Shown: in pieces, positions 34,489-45,135 of the stretch | Layout of the letters: each line of letters starts with the position of its first letter | How positions within the stretch are numbered: the stretch's first letter is position 1 | Source: BOG-908 sp965198915 | Lineage (GTDB): Bacteria > Pseudomonadota > Alphaproteobacteria > Acetobacterales > Acetobacteraceae | Direction: 5' to 3' | Assembly: GCA_965198915.1 (NCBI GenBank) | Contig: CBDAQC010000006.1 | Coordinates: 372,001 to 436,000 of the forward strand | DNA length: 64,000 bases | Notes under the pieces: model-generated | Databases searched by the model: none | What the model saw: only the letters and a program-made list of their open reading frames with translations | Told to the model about the DNA's origin: nothing | Program-made: the position numbers and the translations under genes

Positions 34489-35349
34489 ATGAACGAGGCG
34501 TTGGACAGACGGGAAATCCTGCCGCGCTTCCAGCAGCGGCTGCGCCAGATGCTGGCCCGCTCGGAACTCAGCCAGACCGATTTCGCCCGCGCCGCCGGCA
34601 TCGACCGCAGCACCCTCTCCCAGCTTCTGGCAGCCGGCGCCGATAGGCTGCCGCGGGTGGAATCGATCGCCGCCATCGCGCAGATCGGCGGCGTGTCGAT
34701 GGATTGGCTGCTTGGCCTGAGCCAAGGCGACAAACCCGAGGGCGGCATGGTGGACGAAAGTCTGCAGATCGAGCGCGACGCGCCCAGCCCGCTCGACGAA
34801 CGCCTGCTGCGCTGGCACACCGAGGCCGCCGGCTATCGCATACGCCACGTGCCCACCACTTTCCCCGACCTGCTGAAGACGGACGCGGTGATCGAGCACG
34901 AATATGGCCACTACGTGACGCGCGGCCCCCGCCGGCAGATCGGCATCACCCAGTCCCGCCTGGAGTATCTCCGCCAGCCGGAGACGGAGATAGAATGCTG
35001 CACCAGCCTGCAAACATTCGAAGCATTGGCACGCGGCGAAGACGTCTGGCGCACGCTGCCGCTACGCACCCGCCGCGCCCAGATCGAACAGGTGGTGGCC
35101 CTGTGCGACGAGCTGTACCCGCGCTTCCGACTGTTCCTGTACGACAGGCGGCGGCTGTTTTCCGTGCCCTTCAGCGTGTTCGGCCCGATGCGGGCGGCGA
35201 TCTACCTGGGGCAGACCTATTTCGTGTTCCAGTCGACCGACCACATACGCGCGCTGACGCGCCATTTCGACCAGATCGTGCGCGAGGCTTCGGTGCAGCC
35301 GACGGAGATCGGGGGGTTTCTGCAGGGATTGCTGGCGCGGAGCAGGTAG
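34489..35349 (+). CDS. XRE-family transcriptional regulator
   Basis: 286 residues from ATG 34489. Helix-turn-helix about residues 13-70 (RSELSQTDFARAAGIDRSTLS), followed by a long C-terminal domain (about 95-286) with FVFQSTDHIRALTRHFDQIV near the end. The C-terminal domain is not a known enzyme to me; it may sense a ligand. An upstream in-frame ATG (34387) would add a hydrophobic stretch over the palindrome and is less likely. Its stop is followed by repeat R11, into which an IS has inserted. Confidence 0.82.
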   Translation: MNEALDRREILPRFQQRLRQMLARSELSQTDFARAAGIDRSTLSQLLAAGADRLPRVESIAAIAQIGGVSMDWLLGLSQGDKPEGGMVDESLQIERDAPSPLDERLLRWHTEAAGYRIRHVPTTFPDLLKTDAVIEHEYGHYVTRGPRRQIGITQSRLEYLRQPETEIECCTSLQTFEALARGEDVWRTLPLRTRRAQIEQVVALCDELYPRFRLFLYDRRRLFSVPFSVFGPMRAAIYLGQTYFVFQSTDHIRALTRHFDQIVREASVQPTEIGGFLQGLLARSR

Positions 35350-35391
35350 GAAGGAAGCAGTCCTTTTTTGGAGGAAAGGACCAAAAAACTT

Positions 35392-36250
35392 GGGGCTGGC
35401 CTAGATAAGGGTGAAGTAACGCCTCGCTTGCCTTTACTTTGGGGCAGTCGGGTTCGTGTGGGTAAGTGGCTTGCCGAGCGACCGTCAAGAGTCTGGCGCA
35501 GGCAAGCCACTTATCCACACGCTTGGGGCAGGGGCGGATCATCGCTGCGCGCGGTCCATCTCGGCCCACGTGGTCAGAACGGCAAGCAGCTTGCTGGCTG
35601 GGCGATAGTTGAACCGCCACTCGCATTCCTTGAGGAACAGGTGGAAGTGCGCCCTGGGGATGCCGTTGTAGCTGCGCAGGTGCCGCTTGGCCTGGTTCCA
35701 GAAGTTCTCGATGCCGTTGATGTGGTTTGCGCGGTCGGCGAAGGCGTTCTGGTGGTTGATGCGCTGATGGTGGAATTCGGAAACATCGAGGATGTCATAG
35801 GATCTGTAGCTATCGGTGTAGACCACGCTGTCGGGCTGGACGCGGTCACGGATAATGCCCACCAGGGTGTGCGCGCGGGTGTCAGGCAGCATGGTCGTGT
35901 AGACGCGGCCGCTGCGTTTGAGCAGGCCGAACACCGGCACCTTGCCGGCCGCACCGCGGCCGCGTTTGCCTTTGCGCACGCCGCCGAAATAGCTCTCGTC
36001 GACCTCGATCTCGCCCATTGCGAAGGGGGCTTCGGCGGCAAGCTTGGTGGCGATCAGCTCGCGCAGCTTGTGGTAGAACAGCATTGTCGAGTGGCGGTTG
36101 ACGCCCACCAGCCCGGCCGCCGTCCGGGCTGGTACGCCCGCCACGAACTGTGTAATCAAAGCCCTCTGAATACTGGTCGGAAGCCGGCTGCGGCGGCGGG
36201 CAGTAACCATATGACAGACAACGCCTTTTTGCGTTATCTAGGCCAGCCCC
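35392..36250. mobile_element. IS1595-family insertion sequence (859 bp)
   Basis: Ends are a perfect 17-bp terminal inverted repeat, GGGGCTGGCCTAGATAA at 35392-35408 and its complement at 36234-36250. An 8-bp direct repeat AAAAACTT flanks it (35384-35391 and 36251-36258), as expected for the IS1595 family. The single transposase gene is intact. Within the left non-coding end, GTGTGGGTAAGTGGCTTGCC (about 35456-35475) and its near-complement (about 35501-35520, one mismatch) form a long hairpin. The perfect ends suggest a recent insertion. Confidence 0.93.
35539..36210 (-). CDS. IS1595-family (ISXO2-like) transposase
   Basis: 223 residues. N-terminal zinc-ribbon/helix region, then the DDE-type catalytic core: VDESYFGGVRKGKRGRG (first Asp), VVYTDSYRSYD (second Asp), and HINGIENFWNQAKRHLR, the N/E-N motif replacing the third acidic residue as in ISXO2-like enzymes. 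It cuts and joins the 17-bp ends. The frame is full-length with no internal stop, so the element may be active. Confidence 0.95.
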   Translation of the reverse strand: MVTARRRSRLPTSIQRALITQFVAGVPARTAAGLVGVNRHSTMLFYHKLRELIATKLAAEAPFAMGEIEVDESYFGGVRKGKRGRGAAGKVPVFGLLKRSGRVYTTMLPDTRAHTLVGIIRDRVQPDSVVYTDSYRSYDILDVSEFHHQRINHQNAFADRANHINGIENFWNQAKRHLRSYNGIPRAHFHLFLKECEWRFNYRPASKLLAVLTTWAEMDRAQR

Positions 36251-36389
36251 AAAAACTTTTGTCTCCCCGCCGGCATCGGCGTCCCGCCTGCCTCCGCCAA
36301 AACGGTCGTTGCAGAATCAACACGCGCCCCGGTTCAGGCGGGGAAGCAAAAGTTTTTTGCTTCTTTTTTTCAAAAAAGAAGGCCTTCCT

Positions 36390-37016
36390 TCACCCCCTCT
36401 CAAACGCCGCAGAAATCATCAGCACCACATCATCGCTCACCAGCGGCACATACTTCGTAACCCCGAAATCGCTACGCTTCACCGTCCCGCTCAACTGGAA
36501 TCCCACCGTCTCCTTGTGGTCCAGTATGTTCACCCCCGCGCCCACGAACGTCGCGTGCAGCGTCAGCGGAAGGGTCACGCCGTGCAGCGTCAGCGTGCCG
36601 GCAACGTCCGCGGTGGTGGCGCCGGTGGGCGTTACCGTCTGGGAGCGGAACACCATCGTGGGGTAGCGCGCCGCGTCCAGCCAGTCGGCCGATTTCAGTT
36701 CGCCGTCCAGCTTCGGGCTGGTGGTGGAGACGGAGGCAACCGGCACGGAGATAGTGACCGCCATGGCGGAAGGCTGCTGCGGCACCACGGACAAGCTGCC
36801 GCTGACGCCGGAGAAATTGCCGTAATACTGGGTGAAGCCGAGATGCAGGACGCTGAACAGCACCTGCGTGTGGGTAGGATCGACGGTGTAGGTGCCCGGC
36901 TGCACGCGCGCGGGGTCGTGTATGACAGGCGGCGCAGCGGCGGCCAGGATTTGGGCGCAGGCCGGCAGCAGCAGGGCGGCGGCGCTCAGCGCCGGCAGCG
37001 CTAGGTATCTGGTCAT
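36390..37016 (-). CDS. YceI-family lipid-binding protein, probable lipoprotein
   Basis: 208 residues. A signal peptide ends at a possible lipobox (LLPAC, Cys20), followed by the YceI beta-barrel (about 40-205): YTVDPTHTQVLFSVLHLGFT, then GTLTLHGVTLPLTLHATF and C-terminal VPLVSDDVVLMISAAF. YceI proteins bind polyisoprenoids or related lipids in the periplasm. Divergent from proA with a 53-bp gap. Confidence 0.9.
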   Translation of the reverse strand: MTRYLALPALSAAALLLPACAQILAAAAPPVIHDPARVQPGTYTVDPTHTQVLFSVLHLGFTQYYGNFSGVSGSLSVVPQQPSAMAVTISVPVASVSTTSPKLDGELKSADWLDAARYPTMVFRSQTVTPTGATTADVAGTLTLHGVTLPLTLHATFVGAGVNILDHKETVGFQLSGTVKRSDFGVTKYVPLVSDDVVLMISAAFERG

Positions 37017-37069
37017 GGTGCGTCCTTCGTCCGTGCGTGGCCTTTGCCAGATGGGGCGCGGGCTGTACG

Positions 37070-38338
37070 ATGCCAGCCATGGATGCCGAACAGCCCGCAG
37101 CTTGCGTGACCATGGCGGATCTGGGCCCAGACATACGCGCAGCGTCCCGCGTGCTGGGCCGGGCGCTCGCGGGCCGGCGCGATGCGGCGCTGCGCGCTGC
37201 GGCGGCTGCCATACGCAGCCAGGCAGGTGCGATAGAAGCCGCGAACGGCGCCGATCTGGCGGCCTGCCGGGCCGGCGACGCGTTCCGGGACCGCCTGGCG
37301 CTGACGCCGGCCCGCATCGCTGCCATGGCCGCCGGGCTGGAGGAGATCGCTGCCCTGCCCGACCCGCTGGCGCGCACGCTGGCGGACTGGACCCGGCCGA
37401 ACGGGTTGCGCATACGGCGGGTGGCCGCCCCGATCGGCGTGATCGGCATGATCTACGAGAGCCGGCCGAACGTGGGGGCTGACGCCGCCGGCATCTGCCT
37501 GAAATCCGGCAACGCGGTGATTCTGCGCGGCGGCTCGGACGGCTTCGCCACCGCCTGCGCGATCAACCGCGCGGTGGTGGAGGGTGTGACGGCGGCCGGC
37601 CTGCCCGCCGCCTGCGTGCAGATGGCGCCGGGCACGGATCGCGGCTTCGTGGCGGACATGCTGGCCGCCTCCAAATGGATAGACCTGCTGATACCGCGCG
37701 GCGGGCGCGGCCTGGTGACGCGCGTGCAGGCCGAGGCGCGGGTGCCGGTGCTGGCCCACGCGGACGGGCTCTGCCACACCTACGTGCATGAAGCCGCCGA
37801 TCCGGCGATGGCGCGGCGCGTGCTGGCGAACGCCAAGATGCGCCGCACCGGCATCTGCGGCGCTACCGAAACGCTGCTGATCGACGCCGCGGTGGCACCC
37901 GCGCTGCTGCCCCAACTGGTGGCCGACCTGGCATCGCTCGGCTGCGCGTTCCGCGCGGACGGGCGCGCCTGCGCTATCGTGCCAGGGCTGCCGGGCGCCA
38001 CGGACGCTGATTTCGACACCGAATGGCTGGACGCCGTGCTGTCCATAGCCGTGGTGGACGGGCTGGCGGACGCGCTGGCCCATATTGCGCGCCACGGCAG
38101 CGCGCATACCGACGCGATCATCACAGAGGACGCGGACGCGGCTGCGGCCTTCCTGGACAGCGTGGACAGCGCGGTGACGATGTGGAACGCCTCCACCCAA
38201 TTCTGCGACGGCGGCGAGTTCGGCTTCGGCGCGGAGATCGGCATTGCCACCGGCCGGATACACGCGCGCGGGCCGGTTGGGCCGGAGCAGCTCACGTGCT
38301 TCCGCTACCAGGTCATCGGGGCGGGGCAGATCCGCTAG
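37070..38338 (+). CDS. proA: Gamma-glutamyl phosphate reductase
   Basis: 422 residues from ATG 37070 (an in-frame ATG at 37079 is equally possible and would give 419). Aldehyde-dehydrogenase fold: VAAPIGVIGMIYESRPNV (NADP-binding region), the catalytic Cys in RRTGICGATET (about residue 263), and FGFGAEIGIATGRIHARGPV near the C-terminus. It reduces glutamyl-5-phosphate to the semialdehyde in proline synthesis. ProB is not in the window, which is common in alphaproteobacteria when proB sits with obg. Confidence 0.95.
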   Translation: MPAMDAEQPAACVTMADLGPDIRAASRVLGRALAGRRDAALRAAAAAIRSQAGAIEAANGADLAACRAGDAFRDRLALTPARIAAMAAGLEEIAALPDPLARTLADWTRPNGLRIRRVAAPIGVIGMIYESRPNVGADAAGICLKSGNAVILRGGSDGFATACAINRAVVEGVTAAGLPAACVQMAPGTDRGFVADMLAASKWIDLLIPRGGRGLVTRVQAEARVPVLAHADGLCHTYVHEAADPAMARRVLANAKMRRTGICGATETLLIDAAVAPALLPQLVADLASLGCAFRADGRACAIVPGLPGATDADFDTEWLDAVLSIAVVDGLADALAHIARHGSAHTDAIITEDADAAAAFLDSVDSAVTMWNASTQFCDGGEFGFGAEIGIATGRIHARGPVGPEQLTCFRYQVIGAGQIR

Positions 38339-38370
38339 GCAAGCCTAGGCCGGCGCACTTCGCGCGGCCT

Positions 38371-38856
38371 TCAAGGCGGCAGGCTGCCGTGTTCCATCCC
38401 GGCCGCCGCCATCAGCCCTGCGATGTCGAACTTGACCATGCCCAGCATCGCCGACGTCACCTCCGCCGCACGCGGCGAGCGCATCAGCGCGCCCAGGCAT
38501 CTCGGGACGATCTGCCACGACAGGCCCCAGCGATCACGTATCCAGCCGCAGCGCTCTTCCCTGCCGCCATCGCCCAGCGCAGCCCAGAGGCGATCGATCT
38601 CCGCTTGCTCGTCACACTGCACGGTGACGGCGAAGCTGTGGTTGAACGGGTCCAGCCTTCCCGCCTCGATGGCCATGTAGCGCTGGTCGCCCAGGGTGAA
38701 GGCGGCGATGCGCACGCTGCCGGCGGGGCCGGACGGCGTGTCCGCCGGCAGGCTGGAGAGGTAGTCCAGCGAGGAGCCGGGAATCAGGCCGACATAGAAG
38801 CGGATGGCCGCCTCCATGTCGCGTTCGAACCAGAGATGTTGGCCGACCGACAGCAT
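38371..38856 (-). CDS. VOC/PhnB-like protein
   Basis: 161 residues, the size of PhnB-type glyoxalase-fold proteins (also called 3-demethylubiquinone methyltransferase-like). Features: LWFERDMEAAIRFYVGLIPG, YMAIEAGRLDPFNHSFAVTV, and ERCGWIRDRWGLSWQIVP. No catalytic activity can be assigned. Convergent with proA, spaced 32 bp. The next gene upstream (38864) is on the same strand and may be co-transcribed. Confidence 0.85.
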   Translation of the reverse strand: MLSVGQHLWFERDMEAAIRFYVGLIPGSSLDYLSSLPADTPSGPAGSVRIAAFTLGDQRYMAIEAGRLDPFNHSFAVTVQCDEQAEIDRLWAALGDGGREERCGWIRDRWGLSWQIVPRCLGALMRSPRAAEVTSAMLGMVKFDIAGLMAAAGMEHGSLPP

Positions 38857-38863
38857 GGACGTC

Positions 38864-39196
38864 CTACTTGATGCGGGTGAAGTCCCCCAGTTGGCAGATG
38901 GAATGCAGGCTGTTCAGCCGTATGGTTGCCTGATTCGCACAGAGCTGTTCCGTCTCGAGGCTGTCCTGGACGAAAGTGTAGCCGTCCGGCTCATTCTTCA
39001 GCCCGAAGCACTTGGTCAGCAGGTTGACGCGATACTGCGCGTGGTCGCGCATGTGATAGATGATCGTGTTGTCGTCCACGATCTGCGTCTGGCGGATGTC
39101 CGGCACGAACAGGCACTGCGTCTTCGGGTCCTGCCTGGCGGCGGCCTGCGCCAGTCCCGGCAGCAGCAGCATCGGCAACATGTATCTCAATCGCAT
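38864..39196 (-). CDS. Small secreted protein, possibly DUF6491-like
   Basis: 110 residues. Signal peptide MRLRYMLPMLLLPGLAQAA, then about 85 residues with four cysteines (CLFVPDIRQ, KCFGLK, QLCANQ, ICQLG) that may form disulfides in the periplasm, and VDDNTIIYHMRDHAQYRVNL, as in the DUF6491 pattern. The DUF assignment is tentative. Start ATG at 39196; spaced 31 bp downstream of uvrB on the same strand. Confidence 0.72.
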   Translation of the reverse strand: MRLRYMLPMLLLPGLAQAAARQDPKTQCLFVPDIRQTQIVDDNTIIYHMRDHAQYRVNLLTKCFGLKNEPDGYTFVQDSLETEQLCANQATIRLNSLHSICQLGDFTRIK

Positions 39197-39227
39197 GGTA
39201 GCTCTCCCGCCAACCTGACTGACCGTC

Positions 39228-41417
<2,190 letters not shown>

Positions 41418-41479
41418 GACGATATAGATGGGGAGGCAATCCCAAATCGACCAGCGGCCGTTTCGTGCTAGCCACACCC

Positions 41480-42751
41480 ATGCGCACCCAACACGCCCCC
41501 AGCTATTACGCCGCCACGGCAAACCCGTCCCCGCCGCGCCCGCCGCTTCAGGGTGAGGCGCGAACCGACGTCTGCATCATTGGCGCCGGCTTCACCGGCA
41601 TCTCCGCCGGGCTGCACCTTGCCGAGAACGGCGCGAGCGTCACCGTGCTGGAAGCGGCCCAGGTGGGCTGGGGCGCCTCCGGACGCAATGGCGGCCAGAT
41701 CGTCAACGGTTATAGCCGGGAACTGGACGTGATCGCCCGCCGCTACGGCCAGCCGGCCGCGGACCAGTTGGGCGGGATGGCCCTGGAAGGCGGCCAGATC
41801 ATACGGGACCGTGTGGCCAAATACCGCATCGACTGCGCGCTCACCCCGGGCAACGCCATCGCTGCCTTCACCCACCGCCAACTGCGCCACCTGGAGCACG
41901 CCAAGGCAGTCTGGGAGAGGCACGGCCACCACAGCCTGGCGATCACCGACCGAGCGGGGCTCGCCTGCTACGTGGCCACGGATCGCTACGTGGGCGCCCT
42001 GCTCGATCCGCTGGGCGGTCACATCCACCCGCTTAACCTGGTGCTGGGCGAAGCCGCCGCCCTGGAAGCCTTGGGCGGCACCATACACGAACACAGCGCC
42101 GCTACCGCCATCACCGCGGATAGCGTGCAGACCGCGCACGGATCGGTCCGCGCCAGCCACATACTGGTCTGCGGCAACGCCTACCTCTCCCCCCTGCTGC
42201 ACCGCGAGATCGGCAGCAAGATCATGCCCGTCAGCAGCCAGATCCTGGCCACCGAGCCGATGGACCCCGGCCGCCTGGCCGCCCTGTTGCCTGCCAATTA
42301 CTGCATCGAGGACAGCAATTATTGCCTTGACTACTACCGCCGCACCCCCGACCACCGCCTTCTCTACGGCGGCGGCACCGTCTATGGCGGCCGCGACCCC
42401 GCCAGTATCGAGGCGAAACTCCGCCCGCTGATGCTGAAGACCTTTCCCAGCCTCGCGGACGTGAAAACCGCCTATAGCTGGAGCGGCAATTTCGCCCTCA
42501 CCCTGCCGCGCATTCCGCATGTCGGCCGGCTGACCCCAACCACCCTGTTCAGCCACGGCGATTCCGGCCACGGCGTTACCACCACGCATCTGCTGGGGCG
42601 GCTGCTTGCGGAAGCGGCACTCGGCCACCCTGCGCGTTTCGATGTTTTTGCCGGCCTGCCCTATCTTCCCTTTCCCGGCGGGCGCGCTTTCCGGCTGCCG
42701 CTTACCATCGCCGGGTCGTGGTATTACCGGGCACTGGACCGCTTTGCTTGA
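41480..42751 (+). CDS. FAD-dependent oxidoreductase, PuuB-like
   Basis: 423 residues. FAD motif CIIGAGFTGISAGLHLAENG near residue 32, VGWGASGRNGGQIVNGYS as in gamma-glutamylputrescine oxidases, and C-terminal GDSGHGVTTTHLLGRLLAEA. Family members oxidise gamma-glutamyl-putrescine or other amines. The PuuD-like hydrolase at 2017 could act in the same pathway but is 39 kb away. The N-terminus HAPSYYAATAN fits PuuB starts. Confidence 0.86.
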   Translation: MRTQHAPSYYAATANPSPPRPPLQGEARTDVCIIGAGFTGISAGLHLAENGASVTVLEAAQVGWGASGRNGGQIVNGYSRELDVIARRYGQPAADQLGGMALEGGQIIRDRVAKYRIDCALTPGNAIAAFTHRQLRHLEHAKAVWERHGHHSLAITDRAGLACYVATDRYVGALLDPLGGHIHPLNLVLGEAAALEALGGTIHEHSAATAITADSVQTAHGSVRASHILVCGNAYLSPLLHREIGSKIMPVSSQILATEPMDPGRLAALLPANYCIEDSNYCLDYYRRTPDHRLLYGGGTVYGGRDPASIEAKLRPLMLKTFPSLADVKTAYSWSGNFALTLPRIPHVGRLTPTTLFSHGDSGHGVTTTHLLGRLLAEAALGHPARFDVFAGLPYLPFPGGRAFRLPLTIAGSWYYRALDRFA

Positions 42752-42766
42752 GCTTCAGGCAAGATT

Positions 42767-42791
42767 GGGCTCTGCCCCAAGCCCCGCTGGG
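42767..42791. repeat. Short intergenic repeat GGGCTCTGCCCCAAGCCCCG
   Basis: A GC-rich repeat whose reverse complement recurs at 44625-44645 (CGGGGTTTGGGGCAGAGTCC). It lies 16 bp downstream of the PuuB-like gene. The rest of the 42752-42946 interval shows no feature. Confidence 0.5.
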
Positions 42792-42946
42792 CCTTGACCG
42801 CAGACCCCCATTTAAATCCGGCCTGTGACGCCGGCTGGCCGTGAGTTCTCGAGCAACGGCGCGTTGAAGATCGCCGTGAGCTGATTTGATCGGGCAAGGA
42901 TGCTGCAACTCCCCCAACCTGCTACGTTTCGGCCTCCTTGTTTCCG

Positions 42947-44443
42947 ATGGTGCACCGCATGTTCTCCTGGCTAGGCCGACGCAAACCCAAGCCCGAACCT
43001 GCCGCAGCGCCCGCCGCCGCCAGCCGGCAGCCCGACCTGCCGCGGGCCGACACCCTGGACGCCCCGCCTGCGCCGCCGGTCTCGAAACCCGGTTTTACCA
43101 ACCCGGACACCGACCTGCCGCATGCCGATGATGCCGAGCCTGCGGCACCCGCTTCAGAACCCGCCGCCACCTCGAAACCTGGTCTGCCGCAGCCGGAGGC
43201 CATCGCCGCGGAGCCTGCCTCATCGGCGCCGAAGCCCGGCGCTGCCAGTCAGGAACCGCATTCGCCACCGCCCGATGCCGTCGCCACGGTGTCCGCCTCC
43301 GGTCCGGCCCAACCAAACGCCGACGCTGTCCGCATCCAGATCGAAGCTCTGATCGCGGAGACCCGCTTTGCCGAGGCGGACAGCCTCTTCGCCCGGCTGC
43401 CGCCAGACCTGGGCGAGGAGTGGCACGCCCGCGCCGGCCTCACCCTCGCCCGCCGCCGCGCGGACCACGCAACAGCCCTCGCCTGCGCCACCCGCCTGCA
43501 GGCCTTCACCCCGTCCACGCCGCTCGCCTACGTTGCCGCCAGCCAGGCCTTGCGTGCGCTCGGCCGGCCGCGGGACGCCCTGGCCCACGCCGAAGCCGGC
43601 CTGAATCAATTCCCGAAAGCCCCGGGCCTGCTGACCGAGGCGGCACAGGCCGCCGAAGCCGCCGGCGACGCGGACCGCGCCCACGCCCACCTCGCCGCCT
43701 TGCGCGCGGCGCAGCCGAAATCGCCGGAGGGCTACGTACGTGCCGTCCAGCTCAGCCTGCGCAAGCAGCAGCCCGACACCGCCCGCACCCTGATCGATGC
43801 AGGCCTGGCCGCCTTCCCGGACGACCGCCAGCTACGCCTCGCCGCCGCACGCCGGGCCGTCGCCGGCCAGGCCTGGGCGGAGGCCGCCGGACACTGGGCC
43901 GTGTTGACCAACCGTTTCCCCGAGGACGCGGCCTTGACGCTGGAGGCCGCGACCTCCCTGATCGGCCCACGGCCTGGCCGCCGCAAGCGCCTGCCAGGAG
44001 TTCTGACCCAACTGGCCACCTTGCGGGAACGCTTCCCCGATTTCATCCCCGCCTACGCCGCCGAAATCTCCGCGTTGCGGGCAGCCGGCCGCCTCGAGGA
44101 GGCCGAGACCGCTTGCCGGTCCTGGCAGCAGCGTTTCCCCGCAAGCCAGGAGATCGCGCTTGCCTGCGCCCGCGTGGCCGAAGAGCAGAGCCGCCCCGGC
44201 GACGCCGTGGCTTTGCTGCAAGCCGCCCGCGCCCGGACGGACCCGGACCCGAAACTTGAAGCCGCCTACATACGCAGCCTGGGCCTGGCCGGCGAGGCGG
44301 AGGCGGCAGAGCGCGCCGCCCAGGCGGCGCTGCAACGCTTTCCGCAGGATGTCCGGGTCATCAGGCAACACAAGGCGCTTGCCGCAAAAGCCGGCAACCA
44401 GGCGGAAGTGGCCGCACGTGCCCCCCGGCCGGCCGAGCAGTAA
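42947..44443 (+). CDS. TPR-repeat protein with Pro/Ala-rich N-terminus
   Basis: 498 residues from ATG 42947 (ATG 42959, MFSWLGRRK, is an alternative). A basic start is followed by an approximately 100-residue low-complexity Pro/Ala/Glu region with partly repeated SKPG/APKPG units, then residues about 125-490 are a run of TPR helices (EWHARAGLTLARRRADHATA, AYVAASQALRALGRPRDALA, RLEEAETACRSWQQRFPASQ). Such proteins are scaffolds; no enzyme domain is visible. No signal peptide, so probably cytoplasmic. It is followed by a MITE-like element. Confidence 0.82.
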   Translation: MVHRMFSWLGRRKPKPEPAAAPAAASRQPDLPRADTLDAPPAPPVSKPGFTNPDTDLPHADDAEPAAPASEPAATSKPGLPQPEAIAAEPASSAPKPGAASQEPHSPPPDAVATVSASGPAQPNADAVRIQIEALIAETRFAEADSLFARLPPDLGEEWHARAGLTLARRRADHATALACATRLQAFTPSTPLAYVAASQALRALGRPRDALAHAEAGLNQFPKAPGLLTEAAQAAEAAGDADRAHAHLAALRAAQPKSPEGYVRAVQLSLRKQQPDTARTLIDAGLAAFPDDRQLRLAAARRAVAGQAWAEAAGHWAVLTNRFPEDAALTLEAATSLIGPRPGRRKRLPGVLTQLATLRERFPDFIPAYAAEISALRAAGRLEEAETACRSWQQRFPASQEIALACARVAEEQSRPGDAVALLQAARARTDPDPKLEAAYIRSLGLAGEAEAAERAAQAALQRFPQDVRVIRQHKALAAKAGNQAEVAARAPRPAEQ

Positions 44444-44470
44444 GGCCAGGGGCTCTCCCCTGAACCCCGC

Positions 44471-44534
44471 TAAGTGTCTGTTTTTAAACTCGGTCTGCGG
44501 CCATCTGGCGGCCAAGTTTTCAAGCAGACACTAA
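44471..44534. mobile_element. Short MITE-like element (TAAGTGTCTG ends)
   Basis: 64 bp with imperfect terminal inverted repeats (TAAGTGTCTGTTTTTAAACT and its right-hand partner ending CAGACACTAA). It is related to the longer element at 60991: both contain the core GGCCATCTG(G/A)CGGC and end CTAAGGAC. No coding capacity; its autonomous partner is not in the window. Confidence 0.6.
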
Positions 44535-44594
44535 GGACAGTCGTCCTTGGAACCTATTACACGCACCCAAACGAGATGGGGTCGGGGGCCCGTG

Positions 44595-44645
44595 CCCCGT
44601 CACGCGCAAGCGTGCTTCGCACGACGGGGTTTGGGGCAGAGTCCC
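44595..44645. repeat. GC hairpin plus short repeat
   Basis: A stem-loop CCCGTC...GACGGG containing CGTGCTTCGCACG, followed by CGGGGTTTGGGGCAGAGTCC. Similar hairpin sequence occurs at 50711-50740. It lies between the TPR gene and the convergent gene at 44654, so it may act as a terminator. Confidence 0.5.
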
Positions 44646-44653
44646 GACCTTGC

Positions 44654-45082
44654 CTACTCGACCTCAGCGTCCAGGAAGCTGTCCATGGAGAACCCCCGCC
44701 GCTCGACACGGCTGCGCCGGTCCGTCGTCTCCTCCACTGCCGGCTCCTCCGCGCGCGGCGCCGGCCGGGCGTTGCGGTCATGGTTGAGCCTCGCCTTCTC
44801 GGCGCGGAAGGTGAGTTGCCGCAATATGTCGATCAGCGCGTCATGCGCCTCCACCGTCATCCGGTCCAGGCTCTGCCCGGCATTCGGCACGCCCACCACA
44901 AGCTCGGCCACCGGCAGCATCGAATTGGTGACGGCGAAGCAGAACTGGGCGCCGCCATGCGTGGGCAGGTCCATGCGCGCCAGCACGATGTTGTAGTTGT
45001 TCAGCCCGTCGCGGGGCACCAGGCGATCTTCGATCTCGGCCATGAACCCTTCGTACCTCCGCACATTCGTTTGCGCGATCAT
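44654..45082 (-). CDS. Protein of unknown function
   Basis: 142 residues from ATG 45082, mixed alpha/beta with a hydrophobic core (FCFAVTNSMLPVAELVVGV) and a charged C-terminal tail (ERRGFSMDSF). No signal peptide, membrane segment or recognised motif. GC-rich third positions over the whole length support it as coding. Convergent with the TPR gene; 53 bp downstream of the SDR gene on the same strand, so possibly co-transcribed. Confidence 0.6.
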   Translation of the reverse strand: MIAQTNVRRYEGFMAEIEDRLVPRDGLNNYNIVLARMDLPTHGGAQFCFAVTNSMLPVAELVVGVPNAGQSLDRMTVEAHDALIDILRQLTFRAEKARLNHDRNARPAPRAEEPAVEETTDRRSRVERRGFSMDSFLDAEVE

Positions 45083-45135
45083 TACGCCATTACGAGTACG
45101 TATCCAATAGCCGCCGTGCCGCCGCGCGTGTTTTC

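Larger units (their letters stand above)
35351..36386. repeat. AT-arm palindrome R11, split by an IS1595-family insertion
   Basis: Left arm 35351-35391 is GTCC/GGAC type and continues after the insertion at 36251 (AAAAACTT is the duplicated target). Right arm 36344-36386 is CTTC/GAAG type. If the IS and one target copy are removed the element closes to about 169 bp, the normal length. Confidence 0.85.
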
